Shown: piece after piece, positions 17,996 through 26,948 of the stretch
Layout: every line of letters starts with the position of its first letter
Numbering within the stretch: position 1 is the first letter of the stretch
Source of the DNA: Ruminococcus sp. OA3
GTDB taxonomy: Bacteria > Bacillota > Clostridia > Lachnospirales > Lachnospiraceae
Assembly: GCF_022440845.1 (NCBI RefSeq)
Contig: NZ_JAKNTO010000001.1
Coordinates: 62,001 to 126,000, forward strand
Direction: 5' to 3'
DNA: 64,000 nt
The notes under the pieces: generated by a model
What the model saw: only the letters and a program-made list of their open reading frames with translations
The model's database searches: none
What the model was told of the DNA's origin: nothing
Translations under genes and position numbers: made by a program

Positions 17996-19339
17996 TTAGC
18001 GTGTTACATCCTTCAGCCATTTATAGGAACGATACCTCTTAAATGCCGGCAGAAACTTCACCGCCTCATCACACGTGATCAGGGCATAGACGACGGGGAC
18101 CGGTAATTTCAGGACAAACGCCGCAATAGCACCGAGTATGATGGAACAGCCCCAGAGTCCCCAGACATCCAGTATCAGTCCGATCCGTGTATCACCTCCG
18201 GACCGGAGGATTCCCACGATGACTGTGCAGGAAACACTCTGTATCACACAGAAATAGGACATGATGAACATCATATATCCCAGAAATTCCCGGGCCTCAG
18301 GAGTCAGCACCAGAAAAGCATTCGCAACAGGCCGAATCACAAAAAAGATAAAGAGTCCCCCGGCAATTCCGACGAACAGCGATAGCTTCATGAACCGGGA
18401 TGCATACACTTTTGCAAGGTCCCTGCGTCCCTCCCCGATCGTCTTTCCCAGAATAATAGCCGCTGCACCTGACAGTCCAAGTGACACAACCATAGCCAGC
18501 TGCCTGCTCGTCTGTGCCACTGAGTGGGCTGCTACGGCTGCGCCTCCCAGATGTCCCATGACCGCGCTGATCATCGCCATGCCGGAACCCCATATCAGCT
18601 CGTTTGCAGCGACAGGCATTGCATAGCGGATAAAATCCCGCCTGAGCCCGCGATCCCTGACAAAAATGTCACGTATCCGAACTTTGAGCACATCGTTATA
18701 CTTTCTGTCATACAGCAAAATGATCACCAGTTCTATACAGCGTGCCGTCAGTGTCCCGATAGCCGCACCCGCCGTCCCAAGACTGGGCGCTCCCAACAGG
18801 CCGAATATGAAAATAGCATTGACGATAACATTGACCAGCAGAGACACGGCATAGGTAACCATACCGACGAGAACACGCTCCACACTTCGCAACAGATTCA
18901 GATATACCATATTGACCGACATCAGCAGATAAGAAAATGCTACGATCCTGAGGTAACGGATTCCTTCAGCTATGATAATATCCTCTCTCGTAAAAATGAG
19001 CATCAGTTTTTGCGGTATAAAAAATGCCGCCGCACCAAACAGCAGCCCCACAATGATCGCAAAGCGGAAAGATATTCCCATCACTTTTTCTATGGTACGT
19101 GTATCCTTCCTCCCCCAGTATTGTGCCGTCAGCACAGCTGCACCTGAGGTAAGTCCAAACATAAGCAGATTGAGTATGAAACTGATCTGGTTTGCAAGAG
19201 ACGCCGCCGATAGCGCCGTCTCTCCAACTCTTCCCAGCATAATGACGTCGGCCGCTGTCACACCGACGTTGATCAGGTTCTGCACCGCCATAGGCAGAAC
19301 CAGGGAAAACACCATTTTATAAAATTGTTTTTTCTCCAT
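17996..19339 (-). CDS. MATE family multidrug/metabolite exporter
   Basis: Membrane exporter of 447 aa with the twelve-helix MATE layout in two homologous halves. Typical elements are MAVQNLINVGVTAADVIMLGRVG near the start and the matching AMPVAANELIWGSGM near 240. MATE proteins export cationic drugs or metabolites with H+ or Na+. Its ATG overlaps the gatB stop by one base (TAATG), so it is translated from the same T-box controlled transcript. That placement with amidotransferase genes is unusual and may reflect convenience rather than function. The substrate is unknown. Confidence 0.92.
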   Translation of the reverse strand: MEKKQFYKMVFSLVLPMAVQNLINVGVTAADVIMLGRVGETALSAASLANQISFILNLLMFGLTSGAAVLTAQYWGRKDTRTIEKVMGISFRFAIIVGLLFGAAAFFIPQKLMLIFTREDIIIAEGIRYLRIVAFSYLLMSVNMVYLNLLRSVERVLVGMVTYAVSLLVNVIVNAIFIFGLLGAPSLGTAGAAIGTLTARCIELVIILLYDRKYNDVLKVRIRDIFVRDRGLRRDFIRYAMPVAANELIWGSGMAMISAVMGHLGGAAVAAHSVAQTSRQLAMVVSLGLSGAAAIILGKTIGEGRRDLAKVYASRFMKLSLFVGIAGGLFIFFVIRPVANAFLVLTPEAREFLGYMMFIMSYFCVIQSVSCTVIVGILRSGGDTRIGLILDVWGLWGCSIILGAIAAFVLKLPVPVVYALITCDEAVKFLPAFKRYRSYKWLKDVTR

Positions 19340-20772
19340 TACAATAATTCTTTCAGGATCCGATTGACCATAGCCGGATTTGCTTTTCCTTTCATGGCCT
19401 TCATCGTCTGCCCTACAAGGAAGCCAACCGCCTTCTCCTTTCCGTTGTGGTAATCTTCCACAGACTGTGGATTTGCAGCGATGATCTCTTCTATTGCACT
19501 GCGGAGTGCAGCCTCATCATTGACTGTTTTCAGCCCCTTCTCTTCTACATACACATCCGGATCTATATTTTCATCAAATATTTTTTCAAAAACTTCCTTC
19601 GCTACTGTGCTGTTGATCGTACCGGCATCTGCCAGTTCAATCAGCTTTGCCAGGTTTTCCGGCGCAAACCGGATATCTTCAGGGTCCATCCCGCGCTCCT
19701 TTAACAAACGCAGCGTCTCCACCATCAGCCAGTTAGATACCTTTTTCGGTTTACCGCAGACAGCGGTCGTCGCCTCAAACAGATCCGCCAGCCGCTTGGA
19801 CGAGGTGATGATCTGCGCATCATAATCAGGAATCCCAAATTCCTGCTGGTAGCGTCTCAGTTTTTCGGTACGCAGCTCCGGCTGACGATCGCGTATATCC
19901 TGAATCCATGCGTCGCTGATCACGACGGGTACCAGATCAGGGTCCGGAAAATACCGGTAGTCCTGCGCATCCTCCTTTGACCTCATCGCATAGGATTCTC
20001 CAGCGCTGTCATCCCATCTTCGTGTCTCCTGTACCACTGTCTCCCCGCTCTCAAGCAGATCGATCTGCCGCTCTTTTTCACCTTCGATCGCCCTCGCAAT
20101 TGCTTTAAAGGAATTCAGGTTTTTCATCTCAGTCCTTGTGCCGAACTCCTCTGCTCCAACCTCACGGACGGAGAGATTGACATCTGCTCTCATGGATCCC
20201 TCCTGCAGCTTGCAGTCAGAAGCCCCCAGATACTGAATGATCATTCTGAGTTTTTCAAGATACGCGATGACCTCCCGGGCACTGCGCATATCCGGCTCAG
20301 ATACAATCTCAATCAATGGTACGCCGCTCCGGTTATAGTCCACGAGCGAACAGTCCTCCCATTCATCGTGGATCAGTTTCCCGGCATCCTCCTCCATATG
20401 AATTTCGTGAATGCCGACTTTTTTCATTCCTCCTTCTTCCGTCTCAATCTCCACGAACCCGTCGTGGCAGATTGGCAGGTACAACTGAGAAATCTGATAA
20501 TTCTGCGGATTATCCGGGTAGAAATAATTCTTTCTGTCAAACTTACAGTTCTGATTGACCGCACAGTTTGTAGCAAGCCCCACCGCCAGTGCATATTCCA
20601 CCACCTGTTTATTCAGCACCGGCAGTGAGCCCGGCATACCTGTACAGACCGGACATGTATGGGTATTTGGCTCACCTCCAAACTCTGTGGAGCAGGAGCA
20701 GAAAATCTTTGTTTTCGTCGCAAGTTCCACATGGACTTCCAGTCCGATCACTGTCTCATACTGTTTGCTCAT
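19339..20772 (-). CDS. gatB: Asp-tRNA(Asn)/Glu-tRNA(Gln) amidotransferase subunit B
   Basis: Subunit of GatCAB that binds mischarged Asp-tRNA(Asn) or Glu-tRNA(Gln), activates it with ATP and amidates it. The 477-aa protein has the conserved start YETVIGLEVHVELAT, the zinc cysteines in FCSCSTEFG and CPVCTGMPG, the cradle domain, and the C-terminal YqeY-like tail (VGQTMKAMKGKANP). Length is standard. AAAGGAG precedes the ATG, and its first 17 bases overlap the end of gatA. With asnA divergent nearby, the complex may serve mainly Asn or Gln decoding, which cannot be told from sequence. Confidence 0.98.
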   Translation of the reverse strand: MSKQYETVIGLEVHVELATKTKIFCSCSTEFGGEPNTHTCPVCTGMPGSLPVLNKQVVEYALAVGLATNCAVNQNCKFDRKNYFYPDNPQNYQISQLYLPICHDGFVEIETEEGGMKKVGIHEIHMEEDAGKLIHDEWEDCSLVDYNRSGVPLIEIVSEPDMRSAREVIAYLEKLRMIIQYLGASDCKLQEGSMRADVNLSVREVGAEEFGTRTEMKNLNSFKAIARAIEGEKERQIDLLESGETVVQETRRWDDSAGESYAMRSKEDAQDYRYFPDPDLVPVVISDAWIQDIRDRQPELRTEKLRRYQQEFGIPDYDAQIITSSKRLADLFEATTAVCGKPKKVSNWLMVETLRLLKERGMDPEDIRFAPENLAKLIELADAGTINSTVAKEVFEKIFDENIDPDVYVEEKGLKTVNDEAALRSAIEEIIAANPQSVEDYHNGKEKAVGFLVGQTMKAMKGKANPAMVNRILKELL

Positions 20773-22240
20773 TCTGTTTCGCTCCTTTCATCACAGGTCC
20801 CCGGTATGTCCTCGTCCGTTCAAATGCATAGCCCGCCCGTATAATATGATCTTCCCGGTAACAGTTTCCGATAAACTGTACGCCGACCGGAAGCCCTGCC
20901 GCATCCGTTCTGCACGGTACACTCATCCCAGGCAGACCTGCAAGGTTGACGGAAATCGTATAAATATCACCCAGATACATTTTCAATGGATCGACCAGGC
21001 TCTCTCCCAGCTTTGGAGCCGTCGACGGTGCTGTCGGTCCAAGGATCACATCATATCTCTCAAACGCCCGGTCAAACGCCCCCTTGATCAATGCCTTGGT
21101 CTTCAGGGCTTTCAGGTAATACGCGTCATAATATCCCGAGCTCAGTACAAAAGAACCCAGCATAATCCTGCGCTTCACTTCCTCGCCAAAACCTTCCGAG
21201 CGGGTTTTTTTATACATGCTGTGAAGATCTTCATACTCCGGTGTACGGTAGCCGTATTTGACGCCGTCAAACCGCGACAGGTTAGAGCTGGCCTCTGCAG
21301 ATGCTATGACGTAGTAAGCCGGAATTGCATATTCTACCAGACTCAGGTCAAATTCTTCCACAATGGCACCTTTTTGCTTCAGCACGTCCGCAGCCTCCTG
21401 AACCGCATCTCTCACGTCCGCTTCCAGTCCCTCCCCCATATAATCTGCCGGGATACCGATCCGCATTCCCTTCACATCATCTTCAAGTGCCCCGGTAAAA
21501 TCATACGATGTACGTTTTACCGATGTGCTATCTTTATTATCATAGGAAGCAATTGCTTCCAAAACTGCTGCGCAGTCCGAAACATCCTTCGCTACCGGTC
21601 CGATCTGGTCAAGCGATGATCCATATGCGATCAGCCCGTAGCGCGACACTGTACCGTAGGTGGGCTTCAGTCCCGTAACACCGCAGAAAGAACTCGGCTG
21701 GCGTATAGAACCCCCGGTATCCGAACCGAGTGCGTAGAAGCATTCCCCCGCAGCAACGCCGGCACAGGATCCACCGGAAGAACCTCCCGGCACATGCTGT
21801 GTATTCCAGGGATTACGTGTGACGCCAAACGCCGAAGTTTCCGTTGTGCTCCCCATGGCAAATTCATCCATATTGGTCTTTCCCAGGATTACAGCTCCCG
21901 CTTTTTCCAGATTTTTCACTGCTTCTGCAGAATACGGCGGAACAAAGTTGCTCAGCATTCTGGAACTGCACGTGGTAAGTATGCCTTCTGTGCAGATATT
22001 GTCTTTAACCGCAGCAGGAACACCTGCAAGCGGCCCCGTAAGTGTCCCGTCATCAATCTTCTTCTGTACCTCTTCCGCCCTTTTCATTGCGGCATCTTCT
22101 TCTACCGTCACAAAAGCATGAATTTCACCCTCAACAGCACGCAGACGCTCCAGTGAAGCTTTGACTGCCTCAGCAACGGAAATTTCTTTTTCTTTTATTT
22201 TTCTGCCGAGCCCGACAGCTGTTAAATTTACTATTTCCAT
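20756..22240 (-). CDS. gatA: Asp-tRNA(Asn)/Glu-tRNA(Gln) amidotransferase subunit A
   Basis: Glutaminase subunit of GatCAB that releases ammonia from glutamine or asparagine. The 494-aa amidase-signature protein has the Ser-Ser-Lys triad: Lys in AAVKDNICTEG, the cis-Ser in GSDTGGSIRQP and the nucleophile Ser in GGSSGGSCAG. Length is typical. It starts after GCAGGAGGA, 18 bases downstream of gatC, and overlaps gatB by 17 bases, as expected for a stoichiometric complex. Confidence 0.98.
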   Translation of the reverse strand: MEIVNLTAVGLGRKIKEKEISVAEAVKASLERLRAVEGEIHAFVTVEEDAAMKRAEEVQKKIDDGTLTGPLAGVPAAVKDNICTEGILTTCSSRMLSNFVPPYSAEAVKNLEKAGAVILGKTNMDEFAMGSTTETSAFGVTRNPWNTQHVPGGSSGGSCAGVAAGECFYALGSDTGGSIRQPSSFCGVTGLKPTYGTVSRYGLIAYGSSLDQIGPVAKDVSDCAAVLEAIASYDNKDSTSVKRTSYDFTGALEDDVKGMRIGIPADYMGEGLEADVRDAVQEAADVLKQKGAIVEEFDLSLVEYAIPAYYVIASAEASSNLSRFDGVKYGYRTPEYEDLHSMYKKTRSEGFGEEVKRRIMLGSFVLSSGYYDAYYLKALKTKALIKGAFDRAFERYDVILGPTAPSTAPKLGESLVDPLKMYLGDIYTISVNLAGLPGMSVPCRTDAAGLPVGVQFIGNCYREDHIIRAGYAFERTRTYRGPVMKGAKQNEQTV

Positions 22241-22258
22241 GAACCTGTTCCTCCTGCA

Positions 22259-22552
22259 TTAATCTACCGTCTTCGGCACCTGATACTGCCCGTCTTTTTG
22301 CTCCGGAGCATTTCCCAGTATGCTTTCTCTGTCGTCCCCGTTTTTCACGATATCATCGCGAAATACATTCTGAACCGGGAATACGTGGGACATCGGCTTC
22401 ACACCGGATGTATCCAGCTCATTCAGTTTATCAATATAGTCAAGCATGCGAACCATATCTTTTTTCGCCTGTTTTTTTTCCTCATCGGAAAGCTTAAGCT
22501 TTGCCAGTATTCCGACGTATTCTATCGTCTCATCATGAATCATATCAGCCAT
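22259..22552 (-). CDS. gatC: Asp-tRNA(Asn)/Glu-tRNA(Gln) amidotransferase subunit C
   Basis: Small subunit (97 aa) that wraps around and stabilises GatA-GatB. The hallmark pattern is present: [37 protein letters not shown], and FRDDIV. The start at MADMIHDE follows AAAGGAG; a longer frame upstream would overlap the previous gene. It is the second gene of the T-box operon, 17 bases after the zinc-ribbon protein. Confidence 0.96.
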   Translation of the reverse strand: MADMIHDETIEYVGILAKLKLSDEEKKQAKKDMVRMLDYIDKLNELDTSGVKPMSHVFPVQNVFRDDIVKNGDDRESILGNAPEQKDGQYQVPKTVD

Positions 22553-22569
22553 TGCAATCTCCTTTCTGT

Positions 22570-23643
22570 TCACTGCCCGGGATATATCTTTTCACATGCA
22601 TCAAGGCGGACCTCAAATTCTTCTCCGGTATAGTCTTCTTCAATGATAATCTGATCTCCCTCTTCCAGCACGAGGTTCCTGTACTCGCCCGAAAGAGTTC
22701 CTGCCTCCAAAAATGAGTGAAACACATCATACTCTCCGCGTTTTACCACTACTGACCCGTAATCACTGACCGCTGTCAGATCATAGGCACCCGCCGGAAA
22801 TTCCTCCCCGGCTACCATGCCGTCTTCCAGCACCACGGTATTAAGCACTGTATTCTTCTGTGGTTCTTTCTGCGTATCAATCTGCGCATTGTCGGAAGAT
22901 ATTTCGACAGCCATCCCCGGCTGTACCTTCAGCGCCCAGCCTTCAAACAGCCGAAAATCATCCGCAGTTGTCTCTGTTTCGTATTGATATTCATCGTCCG
23001 TTTTCATATCTTCCGCCCAAAGCGTCTCCCAGCGATAGCTTATTAGCTCCGTATCCTCCAGTATCACATTCCCCAGACCTTCTACCGCCTTTACGCTGTA
23101 CTGGCCCACCGGCAGCTGCCTCCCGCCGATATAGACCCCCGGCTGCAGTACCGCCGTCATACTCTCACCGCTTTTGGGCATCACTTCCGTCACATACTCG
23201 TACGGGTCATAAACATATTCTTCATCCCCAGTATTGGATTCCCATACCGCCTCAGTTTCTGCCTGGCCGGTGTGAATCTCAGAAGCCTTCTCATAGATCC
23301 ACTCGCCAGCACTCGAGATAACACCGATCGCCACGATAGCTGCTACCACAATCCCGCCGTAATTCTTCTTTTTTGCAGTTTTTCCATTATTATATGGATA
23401 GGCAGTCCGATTCCCATACATTTCTTTTGATCTTTGATACGTGCCTGCATTCCTCTGTGCATTCCCCGCCTGCACAGGGGACGTCTTCCGGTCTCCGGCA
23501 GCTTTTTCTTTCCGCTCCGTCACAGTAAAACTTCCGTTTCCATTTAAGCGGTACGTTCTTCTGCGGCTATAATTCATCCCGCAGTCCTGGCATCTGCCGT
23601 TCACGATATGCCCTTCACAAAGTAAACACCTGCTCTCTCCCAT
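22570..23643 (-). CDS. Zinc-ribbon membrane protein, uncharacterised
   Basis: Protein of 357 aa. An N-terminal zinc ribbon has four Cys (6, 9, 18, 21: CLLC and CQDC), followed by a basic, disordered linker, one membrane segment at about 94-112, and an outside portion. The outside portion holds two similar beta-rich modules, each with a phrase like [18 protein letters not shown] or [18 protein letters not shown] (about 165-220 and 270-345). Such modules resemble the extracytoplasmic repeats of other zinc-ribbon membrane proteins in Clostridia, function unknown. It is the first gene after the T-box leader and directly precedes gatC, so it is charged-tRNA controlled. That linkage is real in sequence; its meaning is not clear. 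Confidence 0.8.
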   Translation of the reverse strand: MGESRCLLCEGHIVNGRCQDCGMNYSRRRTYRLNGNGSFTVTERKEKAAGDRKTSPVQAGNAQRNAGTYQRSKEMYGNRTAYPYNNGKTAKKKNYGGIVVAAIVAIGVISSAGEWIYEKASEIHTGQAETEAVWESNTGDEEYVYDPYEYVTEVMPKSGESMTAVLQPGVYIGGRQLPVGQYSVKAVEGLGNVILEDTELISYRWETLWAEDMKTDDEYQYETETTADDFRLFEGWALKVQPGMAVEISSDNAQIDTQKEPQKNTVLNTVVLEDGMVAGEEFPAGAYDLTAVSDYGSVVVKRGEYDVFHSFLEAGTLSGEYRNLVLEEGDQIIIEEDYTGEEFEVRLDACEKIYPGQ

Positions 23644-23699
23644 CCTCTGCTCCTATCTGCTTCCCCTAAGCGTTTGTCATAAATTAAAAATCCTCTGCA

Positions 23700-23985
23700 T
23701 AATGAAAAACCGTCCCGGAATACATACATATTCCGGGACGGGATATCACACATTTCCCGCGGTACCACCCGCATTGCAGTCCGGTGCATAAGTACCGCAC
23801 CACTGCCTCTTACGCACTTAACGGGTGCCGCGTGCTGACCTACTCATCTGTTCAGACAGCCGGCTCCGGAGTGTTCCCGTTTGCTTTTTTCCCTCCAACA
23901 GCGCTCTCAGTCGGTGACGCCGTATTCCTGTCAAGCTCCCAAAGCAGAGTCTCCCTCTCAGCCTTTTCCATATTTGAAAATAAAT
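23700..23985 (-). ncRNA. T-box riboswitch leader of the gatCAB operon
   Basis: On the minus strand the conserved T-box GGGTGGTACCGCG lies at 23757-23771. It is followed by a stretch able to pair as antiterminator (CGCGGGA with TCCCG) or to feed the terminator. Upstream are the typical GAGTAGG and CCCGTTA elements and a GAGAG-containing short Stem I region. T-box leaders read the charge state of one tRNA and allow read-through when it is uncharged. The specifier codon could not be fixed; a GAC triplet just 5' of UGAGAG is only a weak candidate. The operon suggests Asn, Asp, Gln or Glu. Confidence 0.9.
23703..23741 (-). terminator. T-box regulated terminator
   Basis: A perfect 11-bp stem (CCGTCCCGGAA with its complement, ten-base loop) followed by GTTTTTC on the minus strand. 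Its 5' arm overlaps the bases needed by the antiterminator. Confidence 0.92.
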
Positions 23986-23989
23986 GTCT

Positions 23990-24130
23990 GTTCAGAGGGG
24001 GCATCTTCTTGTATGGCATGCGGCCATACAAGAAGCATCGGAGGTTCCTCCGATGTGAATATTGACACAAAAACCCGCTTACAAGCGAGCTTGACGCTGA
24101 TTTTTGTGTCAATATTCCCGCCCTCTGAAC
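23990..24130 (-). repeat. Three-hairpin cloverleaf element at the 5' end of the T-box transcript
   Basis: A 10-bp terminal inverted repeat (GTTCAGAGGG with CCCTCTGAAC) encloses three perfect hairpins. These are a 12-bp stem at 24005-24035, a 9-bp stem at 24036-24055 with a two-base loop, and a 17-bp stem at 24057-24117 that holds a smaller inner hairpin. The terminal repeats are flanked by CAG on both sides, a possible target duplication. It sits between the promoter and the recognisable T-box. It may be a small non-autonomous mobile repeat, or a native RNA domain of the leader. Confidence 0.7.
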
Positions 24131-24140
24131 TGTTGCAATA

Positions 24141-24169
24141 ATTTTATCATAATTATTTTTTCCTGACAA
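24141..24169 (-). promoter_or_regulatory. Promoter of the T-box/gatCAB operon
   Basis: TTGTCA, 17 bp, TAAAAT on the minus strand. It places the transcription start just before the cloverleaf element. Confidence 0.65.
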
Positions 24170-24211
24170 GGCATTCGTTAAAATTTATCATTCCACATCT
24201 TCCGTATTTAC

Positions 24212-24240
24212 TTGTCAAGCAATACGTTTCTCTGTATAAT
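24212..24240 (+). promoter_or_regulatory. asnA promoter
   Basis: TTGTCA, 17 bp, TATAAT. The start would fall near 24247; the short leader holds a GGGTGC/GCACCC hairpin at 24256-24270 ahead of the ribosome site. Confidence 0.75.
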
Positions 24241-24292
24241 AGAAACATTGACACCGGGTGCACCGCACCCCAGTAAACATGGAGGAACTATC

Positions 24293-25303
24293 ATGGATCA
24301 ATTAATCATACCGGAAAACTACCATTCCGCGCTTAATCTTCACGATACACAGATTGGAATCAAAACGGTAAAAGACTTTTTTCAGAAAGCTCTGTCAGAG
24401 CAGCTCAACCTGCTGCGTGTTACGGCTCCGCTTTTCGTACAGCCTCAGTCGGGACTAAATGACAACTTAAACGGAGTGGAACGTCCCGTAACATTTGGCA
24501 TCAGAGAGCAGGATGACGAAGAAGCTGAAATCGTTCATTCTCTCGCCAAATGGAAACGATATGCCCTTCAGAAATACGGTTTTATATACGGCGAAGGCCT
24601 TTACACTGATATGAATGCTATCCGCCGCGACGAGGATACTGATAATATTCATTCCATATTCGTCGACCAGTGGGACTGGGAGATCATCATCGACCGCCAT
24701 GAGCGCAACATCAACACACTGAAGGAAATCGTCCGCAAGGTTTATAAGGCATTAAAAAAGACGGAGAAATATATGGCGATCGAATATGACTATATAGAGG
24801 AGATTCTTCCGAAGGAAATTTTCTTCATCACATCACAGGAACTGGAGGATCTCTACCCGGACCTGACCGCAAAAGAAAGAGAATACCGCATCGCCAAAGA
24901 CAAAGGCGCTGTCTTCATCATGCAGATCGGAGATTACCTTGCATCGGGCGAGAAACACGACGGCCGTGCCCCGGATTATGATGACTGGTCCCTGAACGGT
25001 GATATCATCGTATATTACCCGGTGCTGGATATTGCTCTTGAACTGTCTTCTATGGGAATCCGTGTAGATGAGAAAGCCCTGATACGTCAGCTGGAGATTG
25101 CCGGATGTCCGGAACGTGCCCAGCTTCCGTTCCAGAAGGCAATCATGCGCAGAATGCTCCCATATACCGCCGGCGGCGGAATCGGACAGTCCCGTATCTG
25201 TATGTTCTTCCTTCGAAAAGCGCATATCGGTGAAGTGCAGTGTTCCCTCTGGCCGCCCGAGATCATTGAAGAGGCAGCCAAAAACGGGATTACGCTTCTC
25301 TGA
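24293..25303 (+). CDS. asnA: Aspartate-ammonia ligase (asparagine synthetase A)
   Basis: Makes asparagine from aspartate, ammonia and ATP. The 336-aa protein has the AsnA class-II synthetase-like fold; recognisable stretches are FFITSQELEDLYP, GAVFIMQIGD and GGGIGQSR near the C-terminus. The start at MDQLIIPENY follows GGAGGAACTATC; a longer upstream frame runs into the promoter. It is divergent from the T-box/gatCAB operon, joining free asparagine synthesis and tRNA-dependent amidation in one locus. A terminator follows. Confidence 0.96.
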   Translation: MDQLIIPENYHSALNLHDTQIGIKTVKDFFQKALSEQLNLLRVTAPLFVQPQSGLNDNLNGVERPVTFGIREQDDEEAEIVHSLAKWKRYALQKYGFIYGEGLYTDMNAIRRDEDTDNIHSIFVDQWDWEIIIDRHERNINTLKEIVRKVYKALKKTEKYMAIEYDYIEEILPKEIFFITSQELEDLYPDLTAKEREYRIAKDKGAVFIMQIGDYLASGEKHDGRAPDYDDWSLNGDIIVYYPVLDIALELSSMGIRVDEKALIRQLEIAGCPERAQLPFQKAIMRRMLPYTAGGGIGQSRICMFFLRKAHIGEVQCSLWPPEIIEEAAKNGITLL

Positions 25304-25309
25304 AAACAC

Positions 25310-25352
25310 AGAACGCTGCCCCGGCATCAGCCATCTGGCAGCGTTCTTTTTA
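25310..25352 (+). terminator. asnA terminator
   Basis: AGAACGCTGCC pairs with GGCAGCGTTCT and is followed by TTTTTA. Confidence 0.85.
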
Positions 25353-25369
25353 TGGCATAAACACGTTAT

Positions 25370-25696
25370 CTATTCATCCACAAATTTGATCTCACAGTCT
25401 TTCTTCAATGCAAGATTGCATTCCACTTCCATGCATTTTATGATTCCCGGCAGGATTGGGCATGAGACATGTACCGGAAAATGTTCTTTTGCATAGTCAA
25501 AAAACGGTCCTTCCCCCGGTTTCCGGAGGCACACCTCAAATGCGTCAAACGTATCCCCCAGCTCTTCAAACATCTTTTTCACACTGGGACAGCCTGATTT
25601 CACCTTCACCTTTACCTCTGTGTCATCATCATCCGACACGGCTTCAGCGCTTGTAATAAAACCACAGATACCAGGATTGATCATTACTTTCGTCAT
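25370..25696 (-). CDS. Small cysteine-rich protein, DUF6951-like
   Basis: Protein of 108 aa, cytoplasmic, with seven cysteines spread over motifs CGF, GCPSV, VCLRK, SCPILPG, KCMEVEC and DC. The pattern resembles a conserved family of small Clostridia proteins (DUF6951) of unknown role. The cysteines could hold a metal or Fe-S cluster, but no standard motif fits. AAGGGG precedes the ATG. It lies 27 bases after dapL on the same strand and is probably cotranscribed with dapF-dapL. Confidence 0.72.
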   Translation of the reverse strand: MTKVMINPGICGFITSAEAVSDDDDTEVKVKVKSGCPSVKKMFEELGDTFDAFEVCLRKPGEGPFFDYAKEHFPVHVSCPILPGIIKCMEVECNLALKKDCEIKFVDE

Positions 25697-25723
25697 AACA
25701 TCCCCTTCTTTCCCTGAATACAG

Positions 25724-26938
25724 TTATAATGTTTTTATGCGTTTGATAGCCGCCACGGTATTCTCATAACTTCCGAATGCCGTCAGGCGGAAATATCCCT
25801 CTCCGCTGGGACCGAATCCCGATCCCGGTGTACCGACCACTCCGGCTCTTTCAAGCAGATGATCAAAAAACTCCCAGGACGTCATGGAATCCGGCGTTTT
25901 CAGCCAGATGTACGGAGCATTGACCCCTCCTGATACGCTGTAACCGGCACTCTTCAGTCCTTCATAGATCACTTTTGCATTATTCATATAGTATGCAACC
26001 TGTTTTTTCAGCTGCTCTTTTCCCTCTGGTGAATACACCGCCTCTCCCGCTCTCTGAATGATGTAGGGAGCTCCGTTATATTTCGTGCCGTGGCGTCTGG
26101 CCCACAGCGCATGCAGCGAGATATCTCCACACTTTAACTCTTTGGGAACAACCGTAAATCCCAGACGCACCCCGGTAAATCCGGCATTTTTAGAGAAGCT
26201 GCGCAGCTCGATCGCGCACGTCTTCGCCCCTTCACATTCATAGATGCTGTGCGGCACATCAGCTTCTGATATATACGCTTCATAGGCCGCATCATAGATG
26301 ATGACAGCTCCCACTTTATTGGCATAGTCAACCCATTCCTGAAGCTGTGCTTTCGTAATTGCAGAACCCGTTGGATTATTTGGAAAACACAGGTAGATGA
26401 TATCCGGTGTTTCTTTCGGTAATTCAGGTGCAAAGTCATTGGCGCCTGTGCATGGCATATAGATCACATCACTCCACGTCTCAGCAGAGGGATCATACGT
26501 ACCGGTTCTGCCAGCCATCACATTCGTGTCCACATATACGGGGTACACAGGATCACAGACAGCAATTTTATTGTCCGTGCTGAAAATTTCCTGTATATTT
26601 CCCGAATCACACTTGGCGCCGTCTGATACAAAAATTTCATCTGCCTCAATTTTACATCCACGGGCAGTATAATCATTTTCTGCAATTGCATTTCTCAAAA
26701 ACTCATAACCCAGGTCAGGTGCATATCCATGAAACGTCTCTGCATCTGCCATTTCATCGACAGCTGCATGCAGGGAAGATATGATGGCAGGCGCCAATGG
26801 CTGCGTAACATCACCAATCCCCAGACGTATAATACTCTTTTCAGGGTTTTCCGTCTGAAATGCATTTACCTTTTTTGCAATCGTAGAAAACAGATAACTT
26901 CCCGGTAATTTCAAATAATTCTCGTTAATTTTAAACAT
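25724..26938 (-). CDS. dapL: LL-diaminopimelate aminotransferase
   Basis: PLP enzyme that converts tetrahydrodipicolinate straight to LL-diaminopimelate, the short route to lysine and peptidoglycan cross-links. The 404-aa fold-type I protein has the start INENYLKLPGSYLFSTIAKKV, the PNNPTG motif, and the PLP lysine in SFSKNAGFTGVRLG, which distinguishes DapL from ordinary AspC. The start follows AGGAGGTCACG; an in-frame ATG farther up overlaps dapF and is unlikely. It is 10 bases after dapF, giving two successive steps of the pathway in one operon. Confidence 0.96.
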   Translation of the reverse strand: MFKINENYLKLPGSYLFSTIAKKVNAFQTENPEKSIIRLGIGDVTQPLAPAIISSLHAAVDEMADAETFHGYAPDLGYEFLRNAIAENDYTARGCKIEADEIFVSDGAKCDSGNIQEIFSTDNKIAVCDPVYPVYVDTNVMAGRTGTYDPSAETWSDVIYMPCTGANDFAPELPKETPDIIYLCFPNNPTGSAITKAQLQEWVDYANKVGAVIIYDAAYEAYISEADVPHSIYECEGAKTCAIELRSFSKNAGFTGVRLGFTVVPKELKCGDISLHALWARRHGTKYNGAPYIIQRAGEAVYSPEGKEQLKKQVAYYMNNAKVIYEGLKSAGYSVSGGVNAPYIWLKTPDSMTSWEFFDHLLERAGVVGTPGSGFGPSGEGYFRLTAFGSYENTVAAIKRIKTL

Positions 26939-26948
26939 CGTGACCTCC

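Noticed and set aside
23990-24130. CRISPR array or rho-independent terminator cluster
   Set aside because: The hairpin arms differ from each other, there are no repeated units with spacers, and the stems lack T runs at the proper places.
24212-24292. N-terminal extension of asnA
   Set aside because: The frame is open but runs through the -35/-10 promoter; the ATG at 24293 has the ribosome site and the family's N-terminus.
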